64,000 nt of DNA from Heterohyrax brucei (taxonomy: Eukaryota > Chordata > Mammalia > Hyracoidea > Procaviidae). Of the stretch, positions 21,340 through 32,892 are shown one piece after another; position 1 is the stretch's first letter; each line of letters begins with the position of its first letter. Made by a program: the position numbers and the translations under genes. The stretch is taken from positions 68,791,431 to 68,855,430 of the forward strand of contig CM053146.1 in NCBI GenBank assembly GCA_028571685.1, given 5' to 3'. The notes beneath the pieces were generated by a model, which saw nothing but the letters and a program-made list of their open reading frames with translations, did no database searches and had not been told where the DNA came from.

Positions 21340-23930
21340 AACTCTTCTAATTCCTATGCACAAGACAGAAGTATCAAATCTACACATCTTAATAAAAGGT
21401 TGTTAAAGAAACATAATAAATTTTCAAATAGAAACAATGTTCTTCTGCTACTGAGTAGAAACAACTAATATGACCAATTTCTATCTTTAAGTACCTTTGA
21501 TTATGAGTTTTACTATGCAAATGTCATCTTTATAAACATTAGTATAAATTGTTGGAGATGGAACTATTATTTGTAAACAAGACAAACGAGACTTGGTTTA
21601 AAGACACTATTCATTTCTCTTGCTACATGCAGCTATGGACAGAAAGACTACTTATTTTCAAATTTTGGAAGATGGAATAGCACCAAAATCTAGAAATTTA
21701 TTTTCGAAGTTTTTTTGTAACTCAGAGGTATGAGTACAAAAAAGAATTGCACACATTGTAGATTTATAATGCTCTGACACTCATTAGCATCTAACTTAGC
21801 AGCCTTTTTTTCTTCCCCCTATAAGTGGTGCTTAAAAATGTTGGTATGAAACATAAGTAGATAATGCAAATATGTTACCGACCCCTACCAATAGTTGCAA
21901 TTATGTAAATGTTAAAATCGTTATCTTTTATAACTAGGTGTAGTGAGATAATGTAGATAAGTTCTCCTATGGCTAGGTAGAATTTTCTAGTCGGCTAAGG
22001 TAGCTTTTCCCCGAAAAATGTTGCATTTCAAACAGGAAAAAAATATGCATTTTGCAAAGGAATGACAGAATGTTTATGATGGAAACAAAACACATGACAT
22101 CCTGAATAACTGTTAGTGACAAATTCTTTGTCATTTAAAAATGTGTTTTATGAAGAACTGAGTACTCTGACAATAATTAAGCATATTGTTGCATTGGTCA
22201 TAGGTGTATGATATTTTAATTAATATACTCAAATGCTCTAGAAATGAAAATGTCATTGACTTGAGTGCTGAAAGAGAAGAGGGTTGCCTGAAGTTAACAT
22301 TGAATCTAAAACTCAGCCTCGCTGGGTGAGTAATTCTCTTGTAATTATTTTTTTTTCCTAGAAAAAGCTATTGTTGGACACCTATAGAATCTCCTTCCCA
22401 TAGTACCGAGAACAGAGGCTGGGGAATACTGTCAGCGTACCCCATAACCTTACGAAGTGCAGTAGAATGATGTCTGCTATCTGTACATATAAACTACATG
22501 TGCACTTAAAAATTACATATTAAAAATTTGAAAATATAGATTATGTGTATAAACATAAATAAAACTAAAGACGTTAAATCTTTTGTTACAGCAAATGAGG
22601 ACAATAGAGGTAAGCACATATGTCTAAGTTTTTAATTAAAAGATTATAATGACTTGTATAAGTTAGAATCTGAGGGCTTCTTTTATTTCAGGAACAGAGC
22701 TAGTATCTTGGTATACTGCATTCTAATAAATTACGTATGCTATCTTTATCTTCTAATTTAGTGCCAGGCTAAATTTAAAGACATGAAGGTCATTCAACAG
22801 GAGGAAAAGGAAAGATATGAGTAGGCTGTTCAAGCTGATTTTCCCTTCAGTGAATCACTCACCAAAGCAAGGGAACACAGGAAAGAAACAACTATTATGA
22901 TTTTCTAGGAAGAAAAAAAGTTTTCACCAAAGCATCCAAACACATGTAGGCCTTGAGATAATTTTGAGTAGTAGGTTTAGAAATAGGGCTTGTAATTTGT
23001 TGTCTGAATTATTTCCCCCAAGCATTTGATCTACTAAGTCTCCAGGGATTAATGGAAGAAAATTCAACTGGGCTGGTGATTAGAAGTAATAATCAGCTGT
23101 GAGTTCAAACAATGAACACTTAAATACAGTTGTTGAATTTGATTAGTTCCTATTTAAAATACTCCCCAAACTGAAGATTAACAATTATTTTCATTAAAAT
23201 ATCAGTAATTTCTACGTATTTTTTAGATGTACATAGAAATACAGAAACAGCCCGATGTAAGTTAATTACAAAGATACATTGTGTGCACAGCCGGGCCATG
23301 TCTCCTTTTTTCTTTTTTTAAAATTATAATTAGTTGAAAACAATATACTTTCTTTAGTTCTAGGTTTAGTCCAATACAGAATCCATGCGTTCCCAATACT
23401 TACTTTCAAACTTCCAGGGCATTGACCGTGTTTAGTTGTGGAATAATGCACTGATCTGCAACAGGACCATCCAAAAACTGAACTAGTAGACAGAACTATG
23501 TAAAGTAACCATTTACCTCGTAGTTCATTACTTCAATTTACTAATTTTGAAGTATGGAGAAATAGTGTGCATTTACTTCTGTATGTAGACGACAGCCAAA
23601 AAACAAAGAAAAAAACAGACATGAAAAACCAAACAAAACAAGAAGCAGAACTAAATCACCAACACAAGGTGGCGGTACCGACCAGTCTCCAAGGTTCAGA
23701 GTTTATGTTGAGGAATTTTCTTTCTTTTCGCTTCAAGACTCTTTTACAGGACCAATCTCTCTTAATATTTCTGTCTAATATGTATATATATTTTCCTTAC
23801 GAATCTGGTAGTAAAAGGAGGAATGGAGTTTTCTTAATCTAAAGAAAAAGGCAAAACTTGAAACCCACAAAATGTATTATTTTTATAAAATTAGTAATCG
23901 TAAGTTAAACTTCTGGGTATTTATGCTATA
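21340..23930. other. Unassigned AT-rich sequence
   Basis: About 2.6 kb with no gene or young repeat I can name. Patches at 22370-22480 and 23660-23760 are less AT-rich but not assignable. Confidence 0.5.
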
Positions 23931-23941
23931 GTGACAATTTA

Positions 23942-24118
23942 TGGAAACCCCAGAGGTCTAGTGGTTAAGTGCTATGGCTGCAAACCGAGAGTCTGGCAGT
24001 TCAAATCTACTACGCACTCCTTGGAAACTCTATGGGGCAGTTTTACTCTGTCCTATAGGGTTCCTATGAGTTGGGGTAGACTCGATGGCAATGGATTTTT
24101 TTGTTTTGTTTTGTTTTG
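23942..24118 (+). repeat. AfroSINE with intact target-site duplication
   Basis: A full-length short-variant copy ending in a TTTTG repeat tail. The flanks are GTGACAATTTA (23931-23941) and GTGACAGTTTA (24119-24129), an 11-bp duplication with one mismatch. This marks it as one of the younger insertions here and defines both ends exactly. Confidence 0.95.
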
Positions 24119-24217
24119 GTGACAGTTTATATATACATTTTCTCCAAGAGGAGCAGCATACGTGCATTCTTTTTTTTTCCCTGTAATCTCATCAACAGAA
24201 CACTCCTCAAGTCTCAT

Positions 24218-24384
24218 TTAGAAGCTGTGGTGGCATAGTGGTGAAGTTCTACGTCTGCTACCCAAAAGATCAGCAGCTCAAATCCACCAGATACTCCTTG
24301 GAAACTCTTTGCGGCAGTTCTACTATGCTCTATAGCGTCTCTATGAGTCGGAATTGACTCAATAGCGGTGAGTTTAGGTTAATA
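24218..24384 (+). repeat. AfroSINE
   Basis: GTGGCATAGTGGTGAAGTTC, CAGCTCAAATCCACCAGATA, CTCCTTGGAAACTCTTTGCG and TATGAGTCGGAATTGACTCA. Full-length. Confidence 0.93.
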
Positions 24385-24389
24385 CTCAT

Positions 24390-24915
24390 TTGCCATGATC
24401 TAACTTCTTGCTGCCTTAGTCCACCATACACACAGTTAAAAATATCATTTTACTTTAAGGCCATTTTCATGTTGCAATTTCTATAAAGTTGTTTCCTATC
24501 AATTAAATACCTTCAGTGGGTCTCCTGTTAATGCATTAGTTAAAATTACTGATACTCAACTTCAGTGTCATCTTAGTTCCAATATACTGGTACGTATACA
24601 AATCACATAAACGCATACACACACGCAGCTACTTTTCCTGACCTCTTCAACAGGCAAGTCCCGTTATCACATTTATTTAAAATATCACACGAATTTAAAA
24701 GTATCACAAGAATTTCTGTTACTTTTAACGCTTTTTTCTTAACATTCATGATTTCTACCCCCCACCCTCCCCAGGAGCAATTGTTTACTGATGTCAATCA
24801 ATTTTCTTTTTTTCCTGTGAATTCCTTCACAAGGTTCATTTTCACCTGTAAGCATAAATCCATGTTCCTCAGGCGCATAAGACTGCATTCTACAGCACAG
24901 TTATGAAACCTATAC
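24390..24915. other. Unassigned sequence between AfroSINEs
   Basis: No feature recognised. Its plus-strand T-rich and CA-rich patches are not assignable. Confidence 0.4.
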
Positions 24916-24921
24916 TTATAT

Positions 24922-25070
24922 CTCCGATAGCTAAGTGGGCAAGCAGCCCAGGTGCTAACCAGAAGGTCTGGGGTTCAAATCCACCGGTTGCTCAGTGTAG
25001 TGATCTACTTGGAAGCCCAGTATGGCGGTTCTACTTCATCAACTCCATCATGACAGTTTAGGTTCTTAAA
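24922..25070 (+). repeat. AfroSINE (divergent)
   Basis: GATAGCTAAGTGGGCAAGCA, GGTGCTAACCAGAAGGTCTG, GGGTTCAAATCCACCGG (excellent B box) and GGCGGTTCTACTTCATC. The tail is degraded. Confidence 0.82.
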
Positions 25071-25084
25071 TTAGTATGCATTTA

Positions 25085-25250
25085 GGATTCCTGGTGGCAA
25101 AGTTATTAAAAGCTTTGTTGCTCTTAATCTGAATGCACCAGCCCCTCTTCGGAAAACCTATAGGGCAGTTCCACTTGTCCCTACAGGTTAGCAATGAGTC
25201 AGAATTGGCTGGAAGGCAATAGGTTTTTTTTTTTTTTTTTTTTTTTTAAT
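25085..25250 (+). repeat. AfroSINE with long T tail
   Basis: TTCCTGGTGGCAAAGTTATT, CCTATAGGGCAGTTCCACTT, GCAATGAGTCAGAATTGGCT, then a run of about 23 T (25225-25248). The tail is T-rich on the sense strand, unlike the A tails made by L1. Confidence 0.85.
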
Positions 25251-25272
25251 ACTTACATCAAATACTCATTTG

Positions 25273-25459
25273 AGGAGCCCTACTGGCTGCAGCGGTTAAA
25301 GCAATCAACTGCTAGCTAAAAGATTGGCAGTTTGAAACCACCTTAGGCTTGGCAAAGATGTAATAGTCAGCTTCCACAGAAGTTTACTGCCTTGGGAATC
25401 TTACGGGGTCACTATGAATCAGAATCAACTCAGTGGCGGTGGGTTGGGTTGGGTTGGGT
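25273..25459 (+). repeat. AfroSINE (long variant) with GGGTT tail
   Basis: GAGGAGCCCTACTGGCTGCA, AAGATTGGCAGTTTGAAACC, the extra internal segment near 25340-25395 (AATAGTCAGCTTCCACAGAA), TATGAATCAGAATCAACTCA, and a tail GGGTTGGGTTGGGTTGGGTA. The tail looks telomere-like but is a SINE 3' repeat. Confidence 0.9.
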
Positions 25460-25652
25460 AGCCCAGCTAGTAAGCATTGGGCTGCTAATTGAGCGGTCCT
25501 TGGTTCAAACCCACCAGCTGCTCCGTGGGAGAAAATACCTGGCCATCGACTCCTATAAAAACTGCAGCCTAGGAAAACTCACAGAGCAGTTCAGCTCTAT
25601 GATACAGGGCTTCCGTGAGTTTGAACACACTCATTGGCACACATTAACAACA
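25460..25652 (+). repeat. AfroSINE (long variant), directly abutting the previous copy
   Basis: AGCCCAGCTAGTAAGCATTG, GGTTCAAACCCACCAGCTGC, CTCCGTGGGAGAAAATACCT (long-variant segment) and a decayed tail. It starts where the GGGTT tail of the preceding element ends, so it is a tandem insertion at or in that tail. Confidence 0.85.
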
Positions 25653-25654
25653 CA

Positions 25655-27190
25655 TTATTGTTTCTAGCATTGTCTACAGGTAGTATATCCTGGTTTTCCT
25701 TTCTGCTAAGGAATATTACACTTTAACTGTTTTTGTGCTGACAGATCATTCCAAGAATACGGCATAATCCATAAAGTAAGTAGTTGACGTGAGTTCAAGG
25801 AGTGAATGCATGAGCCAGATTCTTCTAAAATCTTCACACTGCTAGTATTTACAAACACACACACATAAACATGTACATATATGTGATATATGGGCAACAG
25901 CTTTTTAAAACTAAAATAGTTATATATTGACACAAATAAAAGTACACATACATTATGTAGACTTCAAGGGTAAGCATATTTAAAGGTAGAGGATAAGAGT
26001 CAATATTGTCATTTAACATTTATTGAGGTTCTTAATCTTAAACATTACTCAACAGAATACAGAATTAGATAGCTAGTGGAGTGAGCATCGTAATTTGATC
26101 TCTGCTGTTCAAACAATGAATACAGCAGCTAAAGACAATAGCTCAACTTCTAAATGTGAATTATTTGAGACCACACATACTCAATTTTATACATGATAAA
26201 CTGCATAATTAATATATGCACACACAAATAGTTTTGCACATAAACTTTTAGGATGACAGATAAGAAAGTCAGATATCTATGTACACAATGTTTCTTCTTA
26301 AAATTCAATTATAGATACGAGTTAATACCATATATTACAGAAAATGATGTTTTAATTTAGAAACGTTGTCCACTCTCACATTCCATAAAACAATTTTATT
26401 CAAATTTTCTTCAGGCATCTTCAACATCGTTTTCTTCATTATCAGTTGAATCAAATTTTTATCTTCCAGAAAAATTTTCTAGGAAGCTTTATCTTCACTT
26501 TCAGACAGCTTATTTTATACAGAGAACTTTTGAATCAATGTATAATGCTATCATTTGAACTTTTAAATTGTAAGTATCATTTGCATAATATCAGAACAGT
26601 TTCAGATTTCCGTTGTTGCTGATGTTATTTTTTACCTGTTTATTTTTGAGTAAAGAATTTTTATATGTGACCTTTGCAGTATATTATTAAGTTACTGTCT
26701 TGCTTTTTACAGTGGGTTTACATAAGAATTATGTACAGTGGCAACTAGAATAATTGTTAGTCCTAGGAAAAATAAGTAAATTTGTGTTTAAATCCTTTAA
26801 AAAAGTCACAGAGCTTATAGATAACTTATATAGTCACCCAAAACTAACACTGATTGTGATAATTTTGGGCTAATTCACTTGTCTAAATAAACTTTGGACA
26901 AACTCAGTTAGAAGGTAGATTCCTCTTTCCTAAGGAAAAAGTTTGGAGACGAACTCTTGTATTTAGGCACATATGGTCTTATCAGATTAGCTGAACCACA
27001 GTCTCTCAGTTGTGTTTGGACAACACATTCCAAACCAATAGCATACAACTTAGATTAGCTGAAATTAGAGTTCAGTTTATTGTAAGACAGTTACCATCCA
27101 TTTGAAAAAAATAGGAAAACAGGTGAACAATGCATGAAGGCAAAGAAATGGATACTTGTTGAACTACAGAGACAGGAAGCACAATGGCCA
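25655..27190. other. Unassigned AT-rich sequence
   Basis: No gene or repeat recognised over about 1.5 kb. Confidence 0.5.
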
Positions 27191-27194
27191 CATG

Positions 27195-27385
27195 TACGCA
27201 CTCTGGAATCGGCCTCCTCCTGATACCAATCCCACCTCCATCATTTACTTGCTGTGTGATATTGAGCAAATTGTTACCCATTCTGTGTACCAGTCCTAAT
27301 AACAACTTCTACCCGAGTTACTTTGAAAATTATGTAAATTGATGCTAGAAAGCATCTTGCACCAGGTTAATGCTTAGGTAAATGG
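27195..27385 (+). repeat. MIR fragment
   Basis: CACTCTGGAATCGGCCTCCT, CATTTACTTGCTGTGTGATA, TTGAGCAAATTGTTACCCAT and GAAAGCATCTTGCACCAGGT are collinear with MIR in sense orientation, over nearly its whole length. Confidence 0.65.
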
Positions 27386-27445
27386 GTGTTAAAACAATCA
27401 AACAACAATAATTCAAACAAAGCAATCCTTTAATCTTTTTGTATT

Positions 27446-27540
27446 CCCACCTTCCTTCCTTTCTCCCTCCCTCCCGCCCTTTCTCCCTCCTTCCTTTCCT
27501 CCCTGCCTCCCTTCCTTTCCTTTCTTTTCTTTCTCCACTT
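27446..27540 (+). repeat. Polypyrimidine (CCTT)n tract
   Basis: About 95 bp of almost pure C/T with CCTT, CCCT and TTTC words. Mirror-like pyrimidine runs of this kind can adopt triplex DNA. A 73-codon frame that reads Pro/Ser/Leu-rich through it is a product of the repeat, not a gene. Confidence 0.95.
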
Positions 27541-27544
27541 TTAA

Positions 27545-28915
27545 AAAAATTCTATATGGCAGAAAATATGATTACCTTTGGAAGCTCCTTTAGACAAAGA
27601 ATCTCTTTATTCTCATATACATTTTCATGCTATTGCACTCTTTTTAGTCTTAATTTCTAAGACTTTCACTTTTTCTGATCACTTGGCCATTTTCATAATG
27701 TGTCTCTGTGTTGAGGTTGTTGTTTGTGATATTTTACCTGTTCCTGTTTCTATATTTAATGCTAAGTTGCAAGTTTCTCACCTGAAATTCTGACATGTAG
27801 TTTTGTATGGGGGGAAAAATGTAGATCGTGAAGGCATTCTCTGTACTCTAAGTTGGTTGAAATTTAAATGGTTTAAAATAGAATTATAGCAAAATCGGTG
27901 TTCTTTTAAACTTAAATATCCATCGACTTGGAATATGTTGTATTCTGCTTTAAATTATTTTTAGACTTTTTTCAACTCCAAGTTTTTACTACTTCTGTCA
28001 CTCTCAAGCCTAATTTTAAGCACTTTCTAAACATATCATATTATGATATGAAATTTCCAGTGATAACTCTTGATGCTTTGGATATATTCTAAATCTCATC
28101 AGATTTATTTTCCAAATCATTAAACTGCTATGCCACGTTTAAGCTTCAGAGGAAAAAAAAATCTTAGAACTGTAAAAGTGGCTCAACACGTTGCTGTTAA
28201 AATAACTTTAACATGTGGACAATTCATAATGTTTCTTTTCTTGATGTAACAAAAACGTGTTAATTTTTTTAAATCTATTTTCTAATCACTGATATGCTGT
28301 TTAACCAAACAACTAAGCAGTACAATACATACTTCAGAAGCTTAGATAAGATCCCTTTTGGTTCGCTTATTTTGATCTAACTTGTTCTTCCAAACTGATG
28401 TCTCCGAAGCACTCCTCTGTTTCTTCTGTTTCTTAGTTCTTTGTTTATAGTGTTCTATGAATTCCATATAATTTTTAAATTTATTTTTTATTTTTTTAAT
28501 GGCACTTCTGGCTTATTATCTGTGAAGAAAAATGCCTGCCAAATAACTAAGCAAACCAAGGTCAGGCTCCTCTGACCTGCTCAGATTCAAGGAGTTGGAA
28601 ATGATTTTAAACAAAGTAACTAAATACTCATCTAGAGTTACATTTATAAATGGGCTATTAAAGTGACAGGGACATTCAATAAATAAAACAAATGAGTAAG
28701 TGACATCCTATCTTCTAGTTCGTTTTCGAGCACTTCAAAGTGTTTACTTTGTCTAGGTGCTTAAAGCAACTTTGTTATAGGGTAAGTAGCTAGACTGTTG
28801 GAACAAGAGGACTGCCTGAAACAATGGACTCTGTCACCTGGGTTGAAGTGTACTGCCTGTCTTTCCAGGGCACAGAAATATTTAGTGGCCAGATATATAG
28901 AACAGCAATGTCTCC
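27545..28915. other. Unassigned AT-rich sequence
   Basis: No recognisable gene or repeat. The T-rich stretch at 28470-28500 has no attached SINE or LINE body that I can see. Confidence 0.5.
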
Positions 28916-28917
28916 TG

Positions 28918-29323
28918 TTACCACTGCTTTATTACCATTGAGTCTGCCCCAGCTCATATGATCCTGTGTATAGCCGCAGGAAATGCTGCCTAGTACTGTG
29001 CACTGTCGCCTTCGTGATCACTGGGGTGTGTGACTACATCATGGTGGCACCTGTGCATTTTCAGTGCCCTTTGCAGGGCTCAACCCCCAGTACTGTATCA
29101 GAAGAATGTTCTGCTGTGATCCATAGGTTTTTCATTGGCTGATTTTCAGAAATAGAATGCCAGATTTTTCTTCCTAGTTTTTCCCTTATGGAAACTCTGC
29201 TGAAACCTGTCCACCATGGGTAGCCCTGCTAGTATTTGAAGTATTGGTTGCATGGTTTCCAGCTTCAGACATAGCAACCCGCCACCACCACGGGATAACA
29301 AACTGACAGACAAGTGGTAAAAT
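28918..29323 (-). mobile_element. Non-autonomous, internally deleted RTE derivative
   Basis: The left ~140 bp resemble the RTE 3' end in reverse orientation (CATTGAGTCTGCCCCAGCTC, AGGAAATGCTGCCTAGTACT, TGTGCACTGTCGCCTTCG). The right ~230 bp resemble the RTE 5' region as seen at 14430-14645: TAGGTTTTTCATTGGCTGAT, TCTTCCTAGTTTTTCCC, CTGCTGAAACCTGTCCACCA, ATGGGTAGCCCTGCTAGTAT, ACAAACTGACAGACAAGTGG. All of endonuclease and RT is missing. It is either a single deleted copy or a member of a ~0.4 kb non-autonomous family. Confidence 0.72.
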
Positions 29324-29324
29324 G

Positions 29325-29925
29325 TATCCCAAGCCTGGAATAATGTAACTAATTGATCGTCTTTTCTATCTTGCTAGGCTTTCTTCTCAGATGTGGCAAT
29401 TTACCCACAGGGATAGATAGATATCTAACTAACAACTGTTCTTGTATCTAACTCAGTCATAATTAAACCCTTAATGACAATCATGAAAATCTCCTTATCA
29501 TTGGTTAGGTAATTGCAGACACAGAGAATGAAAGCTTAACTGTAATTGTAGGCCTTGGTGCCAGCTGAATATTGAAACGCATCAGTATTGTGATTACTTA
29601 ATGTCCTAACGTGGCTTGTGGCCAAGGCTTAAAGTACACTCTAGTAAACTCTCACAAAAAGCATAAACAAAGCTTAATTCTCTAATAGCATCTTATTTCT
29701 GCTTACAATTAGAATATATAGGCTTTGATACTTGGAATTTAAGCCATGGCATGAGGTAGATCTTTACATAAACTGAGTTTAAACTGAAAGTTACTGGATT
29801 AAGCAAAGAATTACTGACTAGAAATAAAATCATCTGGTTTCATATCCTGGCTCTAGATTTTGGAAAGTAATTTTAATAATAGTCCTTAAAAAAAATGATA
29901 AGAGGTATATTAGTCAACTATGCTA
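29325..29925. other. Unassigned sequence
   Basis: No feature recognised. Confidence 0.4.
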
Positions 29926-29927
29926 CT

Positions 29928-30240
29928 TTAGAAAATATCTCAGAACTCTGTGGCCAAAAACCATCATCATTTGTACTTGTTCATACATTTTGCAGTTGGC
30001 TGGCAGCCAGGTGATCAGACTTAGCTCAGCTGAACTTGTAGAGCCTTGGCTCCAAGCTAGTTGGATTTAACCCTACCCCTCAATTCTCTCATCCTTCTTG
30101 GACTTACGTATTCCCTGAGGCATATTTTTTTTACTGGAACCAGCAAGAAGGCAAAAGTGCAACGGGCAAGTCCACCCACGCAAACACATTTCAAGTCTTT
30201 GCTTATATCTTCAAAAATCCACTAAAATCACATCTACAAA
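29928..30240. repeat. Ancient mammal-wide repeat fragment, family uncertain
   Basis: ATTAGTCAACTATGCTACTT at the start and the GCAGTTGGCTGGCAGCCAGG, TTAGCTCAGCTGAACTTG and TTTCAAGTCTTTGCTTATAT segments are in an order I associate with an old mammalian LTR or DNA-element repeat. I cannot name it securely. Confidence 0.35.
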
Positions 30241-31512
30241 AAACATTGAATTGGTTGTTTGGTAGACAGAGTTGTTGTTTCTAATTCTTCACCTGTCCTT
30301 AAATTCATACTCTTTTTTTTTTTTTCATGTGAATTTGCACTTCTTCCCATTAGAGATTGAATATGTTTCTTTATCCCTTGACTTCAATAGTTCTGGAAAG
30401 CCTTGTTTCAAAATTGACCCAAACTCATGTAAGTCAGACAAGAACTTTGCTCCACAGAATTTGCAGTGGCTAATTTTTCAGACATAGATCATTAGGACTT
30501 TCTTCCAAAATGCTTTCGGTGAACTTGGATCTCCAATTTTTCAGTTAGCAGATGAGTGTGTTAACTGTTTGCAGCACTTGAAGATTCCCTTTTTCTCCAC
30601 CCAGGCAATTAATGAAGAAGAGAAAAAGACCTTGGAAGATGGTGGAGCCACATAAGAGAAAAGACCTGCTTACTATGAAGGAGAGCTCCATTGGCAGCCA
30701 TACTGGACTACGATGTGTGAAAAAGAAATCTTTTTTGATTTAAGATAGTTAGAAGTGGAGGTGGAGCCATGATGGTGGACTAGTCATGTGTCTCCTTGAT
30801 TCCTTCTGAGAGATAAGGCTTCAAAAAAAAAAAAAAATTGAATGGAGCAGAGTGGACATTCTAGGAACCCCAAGATCAGGTGGAGGATTGTGAGACCAGA
30901 CTGGGTGATCGGAAGGGGAAAACTACCTTTGTCAGAGGTAAGATGGCAGTTCAGAGTCCCACTTTGACTCATGTGGTAGCAGAGAAGTTTGTTTACAGGT
31001 ATGGATGCCACCTTTATTAACTGGGTCACTGGGACTGGGACTGCTGAGCCTGAGAGCCTATCAGGGGCCAGCTGCTATGCTGAGCTGTAGCATCTAAGTA
31101 GACAATCCCTCTTGCAGCAGACAGGCTGTACTTAAGACAGTCACAGCCAGAGAACCCAGTGGCAGACAGCAGCTGAGGTTACCAGCGCTTATTCCTCTCT
31201 CTTCCCTGAGCTGTGCCATAAATTCGGTTGGGGCAGTGCAAGAGAGGTGGTACAGGAGGGATGCCATCTTAATCAGCTGAGAGGCAGAGTCAGCATGCCT
31301 AAGGTCCCTGCCAGGACTGGCTACTATGCTATGCAGCAATGCCTGTCTAGATAGTGCCTCTGTCAGCAGAAAACCTGTTTCTAAGACAACTGCACCTAGA
31401 AAACTCAGCAGTAGCTAAAAGCCAAGTCTAGCAGTGCCCTTCCTCACTCACTTCTTAGAGTTATGCCACAGCTTCTGCTGGTCTGACACTGGAGAAGCTG
31501 AATAGCTTTCTG

Positions 31513-32466
31513 ATGGTGCAGAGACAACAATCAACATCTAACCATTTAAAGAAGCAGATCATCATGGCTCTGAAAAACTCCCAAAATAAAGAATCAAAAA
31601 ACTTCCCAGATGAAGTAGCCTTCCTAAAACTGTCAGAGGTAGAATACAAAAGAATTATGTATAGAGTCCTTCTAGGTCTAAGGATGGAGATTAAAGAAAG
31701 TACAGCAGAACAAAATGAAAAATTAAACAAGCTATAGGAACTGCTGGAACATCAATAATCTGCAATTCAGCAGATCAATAATAAAATTACAGAGACAGAC
31801 AATTCAATGGAAAGTCAAAAAAGCAGGATTGGGGAAATGGAATGCAGAATTAGTAACACTGAAGATAAAGCAACAGCCACCAGTGTCTATGAGGAAAAAT
31901 CAGAAGAAAAAAAAAATCAAGAAAAATGAAGAATCATGTGGGACTCTATTAAGAGGAACAATTAATGTGTAATTGGAGTTCCAGAACTGGGAGGGATAGC
32001 AGAAAATACTGAGAGAATTGTTGAAGAGTTGCTGACAGAAAACTTCCCTGACATTATGAAAGAAGACAAGATAGCTATTCAAGATGCTTATTGAACTCCT
32101 CAAAAGGTAGACCTCAGAGAAAGACAGCAAGACATACTATAATCAAAGTTAACAAAATGAAACATAAGGAGAGGCTCTTAAAGGCAGCTAGGCTTACACA
32201 AAAACTAATGTACAAAGGGAAGCCTTGTAGACTGTCCTCCAACTTTTCAGCTGAAACTTTGTTGACAAAAAGACAATGGGACGACACATGAAAAGCATTT
32301 AAGGAAAAAACTGCCAACCAAGAATGACACATCTTGCAAAATTGCCTGTCAAATATGACACTGAAATTAGGACATTCTCAGACAAACAGAAGCTCAGAGA
32401 CTTTGCAGAAACCAAACCAAAGTTACAAGCAATACTGAAGGAAGCTCTACAGATAGAAAACCAGTA
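31513..32466 (+). pseudogene. L1 ORF1 remnant
   Basis: ORF1p is the RNA-binding trimeric chaperone of L1. The frame at 31513-31737 gives the N-terminal part (NSQNKESKNFPDEVAFLKLS) but stops at 31735. After a coiled-coil-like region with several stops, the C-terminal domain reads RLLKAARLTQKLMYKGKPCR and LSSNFSAETLLTKRQWDDT (32188-32288), the conserved 'F-ETL-R--W' part. It is then frameshifted to 32466. Not functional. Confidence 0.82.
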
Positions 32467-32892
32467 ACACCAGATATATATACAAGACAGGACTCAGCAT
32501 CTAGAGTCCTAATTAGTTAGGGAAGTCACAAAGCTCAATCAAAGTTAAATATTAAAATTCGGGAAATAGCTCAACATGTAAACTATGACTGCATTGCACT
32601 ATAAAGGGGGATATATTGCAATATTCATAGTCCTTTCAGATGGAGAGGAAGTTAACGAGATATAAAGAAGTTAAGACTGCTTTAAACTTAAAATATTAGG
32701 GTGGCACAGAGAGTAACTGCAACACAAACTAACAATACTACATATCAAAACAAGAAGCACAATACTGTAGTCTCAACAGACACAAAACCAATATTGAAAA
32801 AATGACAGAAAACCCATAAAGAAAAATGACCCTCAACACAATATTAAATGGGACAAAGAAAATGTCAACAACACAAAAATTAAGGCACTGAA

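Noticed and set aside
24950..24990. tRNA gene (good B box GGTTCAAATCC)
   Set aside because: There is no cloverleaf or acceptor stem; the match is the tRNA-derived head of an AfroSINE, as in the other copies.
25437..25460. Interstitial telomeric repeat
   Set aside because: The unit is GGGTT, not GGGTTA, and it sits exactly at the 3' end of an AfroSINE, so it is a SINE tail.
27439..27660. 73-codon Pro/Ser/Leu-rich ORF
   Set aside because: It is produced by reading through the polypyrimidine tract.
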